A stretch of 9,014 nucleotides of DNA from Clostridiales bacterium UBA5446 (GTDB taxonomy: Bacteria; Bacillota; Clostridia; Oscillospirales; Oscillospiraceae). Location: NCBI GenBank assembly GCA_002427465.1, contig DIRC01000044.1, positions 33,982 to 42,995 on the forward strand, read 5' to 3'. Of the stretch, positions 1-4,623 are shown piece after piece. The notes beneath the pieces were generated by a model that had not been told where the DNA came from, ran no database searches, and worked only from the letters and a program-made list of their open reading frames with translations. Every line of letters starts with the position of its first letter. Position 1 is the first letter of the stretch. The translations under genes were made by a program, and so were the position numbers.

Positions 1-1
1 T

Positions 2-556
2 CTGTCGCCGGAGCGGGTGCGGGACGAGCTGAAAAAGACACTGTTTTCACCAGGGCCGGACGTCATCAGCGAAATGATCGCGGCCGGTTTGCTGGACGCA
101 TGGCTGACCCGGGGCGACCCTGATCTTACGCCCTTGCGCAGCCTGCCCCAATATAGCCGCCTCGCCCACCTCTGCCAAACGCTGGTACAATCGGGATGCA
201 TAACGTCGGCCAGGGCCTTTCTTGCCGCCCTCCGCTTTGACGGCAGAACCGTGGATACGGCCGCGGCTGCGGCGGCGATCCTGCAGTCCGGCTCCCGGGA
301 TTGGAAACGGATTTTGAAAGACCATGGCGCCGACGCCGCCTTAGCGGCATATCCCCGGAACCGGCGGCTGCGCAGGGTGCTGAAAAGCGGCGAATGCTGG
401 CGGCTTGCCGATCTTGCCATAAACGGCAGCGACCTGATTTCACTGGGCTATTCAGGGCGCGAGGTGGGAATGGCGTTGGACAAGCTGCTGGATCATGTGA
501 TAGACTGTCCGTCGGACAACAATAACGAAATCCTGCGCGGGCTCGCTCAGCGTTGA
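2..556 (+). CDS. cca: CCA tRNA nucleotidyltransferase, C-terminal part (5' end outside window)
   Basis: This is the 3' portion of a CCA-adding enzyme, which adds or repairs the CCA tail of tRNAs in the cytoplasm. The reading frame is already open at base 2 ([12 protein letters not shown]...), so the gene begins upstream. The GTG at 17 is internal. The visible part is the helical body and tail, which bind the tRNA; the N-terminal catalytic head with its DxD motif lies outside the window. The best marker is the C-terminal segment [16 protein letters not shown], followed by [11 protein letters not shown] and then N-rich residues. This is the conserved end of the Firmicutes tRNA_NucTran2_2-type domain. 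The gene ends with TGA at 554-556, 33 bp before the next start, so the two genes are probably co-transcribed. The family assignment is firm. Whether the enzyme adds all of CCA or only part cannot be judged from this half. Confidence 0.9.
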   Translation: MSPERVRDELKKTLFSPGPDVISEMIAAGLLDAWLTRGDPDLTPLRSLPQYSRLAHLCQTLVQSGCITSARAFLAALRFDGRTVDTAAAAAAILQSGSRDWKRILKDHGADAALAAYPRNRRLRRVLKSGECWRLADLAINGSDLISLGYSGREVGMALDKLLDHVIDCPSDNNNEILRGLAQR

Positions 557-589
557 GCCCCCCGGCGCCTGGTATTTTCGGAGGAATTT

Positions 590-1156
590 ATGGAGAAATT
601 AGAAGAACTGAAAGCCCGGTGTCTGGCATGCAAAAAGTGCGGGCTGTGGGAAACCCGGACAAACGTTGTGTTCGGCGGCGGAAAACCGGACGCCGAGATT
701 CTGTTCATCGGCGAAGGCCCCGGCGAACAGGAGGATCTTAAGGGCCTGCCCTTTGTAGGCCGGGGCGGCAAGCTCCTGGACGATATGCTTGCCCTGATCG
801 ACTTGGACAGAACGAAAATCTATATCGCTAATATGGTAAAATGCCGTCCGCCTAAAAACCGCGATCCCCTTGAACTGGAGCAGCAGGCCTGCTCCGGCTG
901 GCTGAAGGCCCAGATCGACCTGATTGACCCCAAGCTCATCATATGCCTTGGGCGCATTTCCGCCATGAAATATATCCGGGGCGATTTTAAAATCACCAAG
1001 GAGCACGGCCAATGGTTTCAGGTGGACGGGCGCCGCGTCATGGCCCTGTACCACCCGGCCGCCCTGCTGCGTGACCCCGGAAAACGGCCTGAGACCTTCA
1101 CAGACCTCAAAACCATTCAGGCGGAGATCAAATCCGTCTGCACACATACTTATTGA
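590..1156 (+). CDS. Uracil-DNA glycosylase, family 4 (Fe-S type)
   Basis: The product (188 aa) should excise uracil from DNA as the first step of base excision repair. Family 4 enzymes carry a 4Fe-4S cluster, and the four expected cysteines are visible: C14-x2-C17 near the N-terminus and C85-x15-C101. C11 is an extra cysteine. Motif 1 is GEGPGEQED at residues 41-49 and motif 2 is HPAALLRDP at 155-163. [13 protein letters not shown] (51-63) and [13 protein letters not shown] (81-93) are also family hallmarks. The length is typical of the family. The ATG start is preceded by GGAGG at 580-584. The gene sits between the CCA enzyme and the DUF2156 gene with short gaps, so it is probably in their operon; the functional link looks like shared housekeeping. 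The identification is firm. Confidence 0.95.
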   Translation: MEKLEELKARCLACKKCGLWETRTNVVFGGGKPDAEILFIGEGPGEQEDLKGLPFVGRGGKLLDDMLALIDLDRTKIYIANMVKCRPPKNRDPLELEQQACSGWLKAQIDLIDPKLIICLGRISAMKYIRGDFKITKEHGQWFQVDGRRVMALYHPAALLRDPGKRPETFTDLKTIQAEIKSVCTHTY

Positions 1157-1170
1157 AAGGCAGCAAATCT

Positions 1171-2064
1171 ATGACCGAATTGCGCTCCCCCAACGTATCC
1201 GACAAATATTGGGTTGAATCCTACCTGAGAAGAGAAAATTCCCGAAGCTCCGACTATAATTTCGGAAACATTTATATGTGGGATAACCGATACAAAAAAC
1301 ACCTTACGGCCGCGGGCGACCGGATGATCATCCGGCTGAGATATACAGACCTGCCGTTTTTCGCTTTCCCCATCGGCTGCGGCGAGCTGTCCCCGGCCAT
1401 CGATTTGATGAAATCCCTTGAGGCCCATAACGGCTCCCCCCTGTCAATCCGGGCGGTGACCGACGAGCATAAGGCCCTTCTGGATGCCACCTACCCTAAC
1501 CGGTTCCGGTTCACCGAGGATCGGGATAGTTTTGACTATATTTATCTGGCCGAAAAGCTGGCCACCTTTTCCGGACGCAAACTCCATGCCAAGCGCAACC
1601 ATTGCAACAAGTTTGAAAAAGAAATGAATTGGGATTTTGTCCGGCTGACCCCGGAGCTGATCCCCGGCTGCATCGACATGCTGGATGCCTGGATCGGTGA
1701 GTTCGATGTTCCCCCCGACGGTATTGAAGACGAAAAAGCCGCCATCCTCAGAGGGTTCAGCCATTGGGAATTGCTTGGCCTTGAGGGCGGCGTCCTTCGG
1801 GTGGAGGGAAAGATTGTCGGCTTCACCATTGGCGAAGCGGCGGCGAGCGACACCTTCGACGTACACTTTGAAAAGGCGTTCGGCGCCATAAACGGCGCAT
1901 ATCCCATGGTCTGCCGCGAATTTTCGCGTCAGGTGCTCCGGGATCACCCCCAGGTGATCTATATTAACCGGGAGGAAGACCTGGGACTGGAAAATCTCCG
2001 CAAAGCAAAAATGGACTATTATCCCGAATACCTGCTGAGAAAATACACGGCCACGGAGGTTTGA
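1171..2064 (+). CDS. DUF2156 / phosphatidylglycerol lysyltransferase C-terminal-like protein
   Basis: This 297-residue protein resembles the soluble C-terminal domain of MprF-type lysyl-phosphatidylglycerol synthases (DUF2156), a tandem GNAT-like fold. In that family the domain takes an amino acid from aminoacyl-tRNA. Supporting segments are the N-terminal SDKYWVESYLRR...SSDYNFGNIYMW, the central KRNHCNKFEKE and the C-terminal INREEDLGLENLRKAKMDYYP. No membrane segments are visible, so it lacks the MprF flippase half and should be cytosolic or peripheral. The ATG at 1171 was chosen because the family N-terminus begins about here and GAAAGG (1155-1160) lies upstream. A TTG at 1153 overlaps the previous stop codon and would add six residues. 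The GNAT gene starts immediately after its stop. The substrate is unknown; stand-alone members are poorly characterised, and lipid aminoacylation is only one possibility. Confidence 0.8.
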   Translation: MTELRSPNVSDKYWVESYLRRENSRSSDYNFGNIYMWDNRYKKHLTAAGDRMIIRLRYTDLPFFAFPIGCGELSPAIDLMKSLEAHNGSPLSIRAVTDEHKALLDATYPNRFRFTEDRDSFDYIYLAEKLATFSGRKLHAKRNHCNKFEKEMNWDFVRLTPELIPGCIDMLDAWIGEFDVPPDGIEDEKAAILRGFSHWELLGLEGGVLRVEGKIVGFTIGEAAASDTFDVHFEKAFGAINGAYPMVCREFSRQVLRDHPQVIYINREEDLGLENLRKAKMDYYPEYLLRKYTATEV

Positions 2065-2634
2065 ATGAAAAACACGCAACCGCAGCTGTCGCTGCGCCGG
2101 TCGGCCCCTGGGGACGAGCTTGAGCTGGGGAGGCTCTGGCATACCGTATTCGGAGACTCAAAAGCGTTTATCGACACTTTTTTCCGGACGCTTTACGCCC
2201 CCGGCCTGGCGTGTCTCGCCTTCTCCGGAGACAGGCTCGCCTGCGCGGGGTATTGCCTGCCGGGAGTCGCGGCCCTGGGAAAAACGTGCGCCTATATCTA
2301 CGCGGTAGCCACATATCCCGAATACCGGGGTATGGGCGCCGCAGCCATGGTAGTACGGGATTTGACCCAACACGCCTTTGACAGCGGCGTTGACATTGTC
2401 GCCACCCTGCCCGCGTCGGATTCCCTGACAGGCTGGTACGAAAAGGTGCTCAACATGACGCCGGTCTTCAAAAAAGGCCGCCCCGGAGCGGTTTTTCCCG
2501 ATTCATGGCGCCGATTCGCCGATTATTGCGGCTCCGCGGACAGCGGCGCGCCAAAATATCTATGGGCGGTGGGCGCTCCTGGGGTGGATCTGGCGCCCTT
2601 CAAAGAAACAGGATGGCAACTGACCTTTGAATAA
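2065..2634 (+). CDS. GNAT family N-acetyltransferase
   Basis: This 189-residue protein carries the GNAT acetyl-CoA binding motif A: IYAVATYPEYRGMGAA at residues 78-93, with the R/Q-x-x-G-x-A signature as YRGMGA and a helix after it. The later segment LTGWYEKVLNM (121-131) matches the usual motif B region with its tyrosine. The domain covers about residues 8-150. The remaining 40 residues are unassigned. The ATG directly follows the TGA of the DUF2156 gene. Its Shine-Dalgarno sequence GGAGG (2055-2059) lies inside that upstream gene, so translation of the two is probably coupled. The acceptor substrate cannot be deduced. Being paired with another GNAT-fold transferase may mean the two act on related substrates, but this is inference. 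The gene is followed by a hairpin at 2639-2674. Confidence 0.85.
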   Translation: MKNTQPQLSLRRSAPGDELELGRLWHTVFGDSKAFIDTFFRTLYAPGLACLAFSGDRLACAGYCLPGVAALGKTCAYIYAVATYPEYRGMGAAAMVVRDLTQHAFDSGVDIVATLPASDSLTGWYEKVLNMTPVFKKGRPGAVFPDSWRRFADYCGSADSGAPKYLWAVGAPGVDLAPFKETGWQLTFE

Positions 2635-2638
2635 AATA

Positions 2639-2674
2639 ATATAGCGGAACGGTGCGACTTCCGTTCCGCTATAT
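2639..2674. terminator. Perfect 14-bp hairpin, probable bidirectional terminator between convergent genes
   Basis: The arm ATATAGCGGAACGG (2639-2652) and its exact complement (2661-2674) flank an 8-base loop. The hairpin starts 4 bp after the GNAT stop codon. On the plus strand the trailing sequence has only a few T residues (ATT), so that tail is weak. On the minus strand the arm is followed by TATTTTAT, a better U-rich tail for transcripts from the convergent purine nucleoside phosphorylase gene. It probably serves both sides. Confidence 0.75.
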
Positions 2675-2774
2675 ATTGGAATGAGGACAAAATGAAAAAG
2701 ATTAACTGTCTCTTGCAAGTCTTATACTAGCAGACAGTTGTTACGGAAAAAACAGCAGAGTTGTTACAATACTA
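2675..2774. other. AT-rich convergent intergenic spacer, no convincing gene
   Basis: This 100-bp stretch separates the hairpin from the end of the minus-strand phosphorylase gene. It holds a 12-codon ORF at 2692-2730 on the plus strand (MKKINCLLQVLY), with GAGGA four bases upstream of its ATG. It also holds an inverted repeat and the short direct repeat AGTTGTTAC at 2736-2744 and 2759-2767. No promoter is evident for the mini-ORF and no plus-strand gene follows it, so it is not called as a gene. Confidence 0.4.
2704..2739. repeat. 8-bp inverted repeat AACTGTCT / AGACAGTT
   Basis: The arms at 2704-2711 and 2732-2739 are exact complements, separated by 20 bases. The spacer contains the self-complementary CTTGCAAG (2712-2719). 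On the minus strand the structure is followed by AATCTTTTTC, so it could be a weak first terminator for the phosphorylase transcript ahead of the stronger hairpin at 2639-2674. The low GC content and long loop make this uncertain. Confidence 0.35.
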
Positions 2775-3644
2775 TTAAATCACATTTTTTTCTTCATTAT
2801 TGTTGGAATTCATGGCAATGATGCTCTCGCGCACCATATTCCGGAAGACCGGCGCGGCCCTGTCGGCCGCGGCCTGAACCTCCTGGTGAGTCAGAGGAGT
2901 CCGGGAAAGTCCCGCCCCCTTGTTGCAGATACAGCTTACCCCGCAGACCCGCATTCCGCAGTGATTTGCGGCCAGAGCCTCCACCGCCGTGGACATGCCC
3001 ACGGCGTCCGCGCCAAGGATGCCCAGCATCCTTACCTCCGCAGGCGTTTCAAAGCTCGGCCCCGTCAGTTGGACGTATACGCCTTCCCGCAGCGGGACAG
3101 CCTGTTTTTTCGCCGTTTCCCTTATGATCCGGCACAAATCCTTATCATAGACCGAGGACATGTCGGGAAAACGCGTACCCAATTCTTCCATATTCGGACC
3201 TATCAGCGGATTCGGGAAGAAGGTCATGATATGATCCGTTATCAGCATGAAGTCTCCCGCGTCATAGTCCGGGTTGACGCCCCCGGAGGCGTTGGTCAAA
3301 AACAGAATCCGCGCCCCAAGCCTGCGCATCAGCCGCACCGGAAGGATCACATCGGAAACCGCGTAGCCTTCATAATAATGGACTCTGCCCTGCATACAGA
3401 CAACCGGCGTGCCCCCCACATATCCGAAAATGAAGCGTCCGGCGTGTCCCGGCACCGTCGAAACCGGAAATCCGGGTATGTCCTTGTAATTCACCGTACA
3501 TACGGCCTCCAGCTCCTGAGCAAAGCCTCCAAGCCCACTGCCCAGAACCAGCGCCACCAGTGGGACAAACTCCGTTTTTCCGCGAATATAGTCGAGGCAC
3601 TGCTCAAGCTTATCCCAATCTGCCTTATCCCAATCTGCCTGCAT
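2775..3644 (-). CDS. punA: Purine nucleoside phosphorylase, trimeric (class II) type
   Basis: This enzyme cleaves purine (deoxy)nucleosides with phosphate to give free base and (deoxy)ribose-1-phosphate, in purine salvage. All class II landmarks are present in order: phosphate loop GSGLGG (35-40), GRVHYYEGY (86-94), TNASGG (117-122), GPSFETPAE (195-203), GMSTAVEALAANHCGM (216-231) and CNKGAG (240-245). E203 and N241 match the Glu and Asn that give human-type enzymes their preference for 6-oxopurines (inosine, guanosine). The 289-residue length fits the family. The start is ATG at 3644, with an AGGGAGGGAG-type Shine-Dalgarno on the minus strand (3651-3657). The first residues read MQ-ADWDK-ADWDK-LEQ, encoded by a tandem DNA duplication. 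The C-terminal tail SNNNEEKNVI is low in complexity. The gene is convergent with the cluster on its left and divergent from nrdG. Identity is firm; the gene symbol is the usual one for this subfamily. Confidence 0.95.
   Translation of the reverse strand: MQADWDKADWDKLEQCLDYIRGKTEFVPLVALVLGSGLGGFAQELEAVCTVNYKDIPGFPVSTVPGHAGRFIFGYVGGTPVVCMQGRVHYYEGYAVSDVILPVRLMRRLGARILFLTNASGGVNPDYDAGDFMLITDHIMTFFPNPLIGPNMEELGTRFPDMSSVYDKDLCRIIRETAKKQAVPLREGVYVQLTGPSFETPAEVRMLGILGADAVGMSTAVEALAANHCGMRVCGVSCICNKGAGLSRTPLTHQEVQAAADRAAPVFRNMVRESIIAMNSNNNEEKNVI
3610..3639. repeat. Perfect 15-bp tandem duplication inside the phosphorylase start
   Basis: The unit TTATCCCAATCTGCC occurs twice, head to tail, at 3610-3624 and 3625-3639. 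Because 15 bp is five codons, the frame is kept and the protein gains a second ADWDK just before its conserved region. The identical copies suggest a recent slippage or duplication event. Confidence 0.9.
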
Positions 3645-3711
3645 GGCACTCCCTCCCTTTCTCTCCCATTGTCCGACAGTTTTGCCAAAAAATCAAGGTC
3701 ATTTTCAGCTT

Positions 3712-3740
3712 AATTTATTCGATTGATGTCGAAAATCCAA
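3712..3740 (-). promoter_or_regulatory. Weak candidate promoter for the phosphorylase gene
   Basis: On the minus strand, TTGGAT (3740-3735) and TAAATT (3717-3712) are separated by 17 bases. They lie about 70 bp upstream of the phosphorylase start, in AT-rich DNA. Matches to the sigma-A consensus are 3/6 and 4/6, so this is only the best candidate seen. A promoter is expected here because the gene is divergent from nrdG. Confidence 0.3.
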
Positions 3741-3788
3741 TGCTTTTTACAAAAAGGTTACGGATGGATACCAATATCGTTTTTATCA

Positions 3789-3817
3789 TTGACATTGGGC
3801 AAAAACCGCTATATATT
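3789..3817 (+). promoter_or_regulatory. Sigma-A-like promoter of the nrdG-nrdD-trxB operon
   Basis: A perfect -35 TTGACA (3789-3794) and a -10 TATATT (3812-3817, 5/6 match) are separated by 17 bases. This predicts a transcript start near 3824 and a leader of about 77 bases before nrdG. The -10 lies inside an NrdR-box match. Confidence 0.85.
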
Positions 3818-3821
3818 GTGA
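3806..3821 (+). promoter_or_regulatory. NrdR-box-like operator overlapping the -10 element
   Basis: The core CTATATATTG at 3809-3818 fits all ten core positions of the known NrdR box (acaCwAtATaTwGtgt). The 16-base site fits 13 of 16. It covers the whole -10 element, where repressor binding would block RNA polymerase. NrdR is the ATP/dATP-sensing repressor of ribonucleotide reductase genes in many bacteria, so a site in front of nrdG-nrdD is expected. The nrdR gene itself is not in the window. Confidence 0.7.
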
Positions 3822-3838
3822 TGTAGACGCTCGCCATA

Positions 3839-3854
3839 CCACAAAATATGTGAT
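3839..3854 (+). promoter_or_regulatory. Possible second, degenerate NrdR box
   Basis: This 16-base stretch, containing ACAAAATATG, fits about 10 of 16 positions of the NrdR consensus. It lies 33 bp downstream of the first box. NrdR sites usually come in pairs roughly three helical turns (31-32 bp) apart, so the spacing is close but not exact. Without a scan this is only suggestive. Confidence 0.35.
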
Positions 3855-3900
3855 ATGTTTAGGGCGCACATTTATCTCCAAAACAAGGAGCGCATCTGGA

Positions 3901-4596
3901 ATGATTCTCGCAGGGCTGCAAAAACTGACATTACTCGACTATCCCGGGCTGGTCGCCTGTACCATATTCACCGCAGGCTGCGACCTGCGATGCCCCTACT
4001 GCCATAACGCTTCGATCGTTTTGCCGGACAGGGATGGGCCGCACCTTTCGGAAGACGCGCTTTTTGCTTTTCTGCAAAAGCGGCGGGGATTGCTGGACGG
4101 CGTCGCCGTCACGGGCGGAGAGCCGCTGCTTCATCGCGATCTTCCGGCGCTGCTCAGGCGGATCAAAGAGTTGGGATACAAAATCAAGCTCGATACGAAC
4201 GGCACGTTTCCCGACAGGCTGCGCAGCGTCGTCTTTGACGGCCTGGCCGATCGTGTCGCGATGGACATCAAAAACTCGCCCGAAAAATACCCGGCCGCCA
4301 CGGGGACCCCGGCAATCAGCCTCAACCCGATCAGGGAAAGCGCGGCCTTCCTGCTGGAAGGAAAAGTCGAGTATGAATTTCGCACTACGGCGGTACGCGG
4401 CCTGCACGAACCGGAGGATTTCCGCAGCATTGGAAAATGGATCGCAGGCGCGCGCGAATACTACATTCAAAACTTCTGCGACTCTGGAGATATCATCGAC
4501 GGGCATGGAATCGGGGCGTTTTCCAAAGATGAGCTGGCATCCCTGGCGGATGCCGCAAGGCCCTTCGTTCCATCGGTAAAAATACGAGGCTTATGA
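3901..4596 (+). CDS. nrdG: Anaerobic ribonucleoside-triphosphate reductase activating protein (radical SAM)
   Basis: This is the activase that uses S-adenosylmethionine and a 4Fe-4S cluster to place a glycyl radical on NrdD under anaerobic conditions. The radical SAM motif is C27-x3-C31-x2-C34 in FTAGCDLRCPYCHN. A glycine-rich SAM-binding stretch follows (VTGGEPLLH), then KLDTNGT. The N-terminal AGLQKLTLLDYPG is characteristic of the longer NrdG2 subtype. At 231 aa the protein is well above the roughly 155 aa of the E. coli-type activase. The ATG at 3901 has AAGGAG (3885-3890) ten bases upstream; an in-frame start at 3850 lacks a good Shine-Dalgarno and would add non-family residues. nrdD starts 27 bp downstream. 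The promoter at 3789-3817 and the NrdR-like box probably control both genes. Confidence 0.93.
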   Translation: MILAGLQKLTLLDYPGLVACTIFTAGCDLRCPYCHNASIVLPDRDGPHLSEDALFAFLQKRRGLLDGVAVTGGEPLLHRDLPALLRRIKELGYKIKLDTNGTFPDRLRSVVFDGLADRVAMDIKNSPEKYPAATGTPAISLNPIRESAAFLLEGKVEYEFRTTAVRGLHEPEDFRSIGKWIAGAREYYIQNFCDSGDIIDGHGIGAFSKDELASLADAARPFVPSVKIRGL

Positions 4597-4623
4597 CGGC
4601 AGAGGTACAAAGAGGAGGACGAA

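Noticed and set aside
1153..1170. TTG start for the DUF2156 gene overlapping the glycosylase stop
   Set aside because: No Shine-Dalgarno lies at a proper distance. The ATG at 1171 matches the family N-terminus and has GAAAGG upstream.
2886..3713. Long plus-strand ORF opposite the phosphorylase gene
   Set aside because: It is a shadow of the phosphorylase coding sequence. The translation has no recognisable domain and no ribosome site, whereas the minus strand shows every class II motif.
3743..3756. Palindrome CTTTTT-AC-AAAAAG in the divergent intergenic region
   Set aside because: It is made of homopolymer runs in AT-rich DNA, has no extended symmetry and is not placed on a promoter element.
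3876..3890. CTCC/GGAG pairing that could hide the nrdG Shine-Dalgarno in a leader hairpin
   Set aside because: The stem is only four base pairs and is not extended by neighbouring bases, so it is too weak to claim as a regulatory structure.
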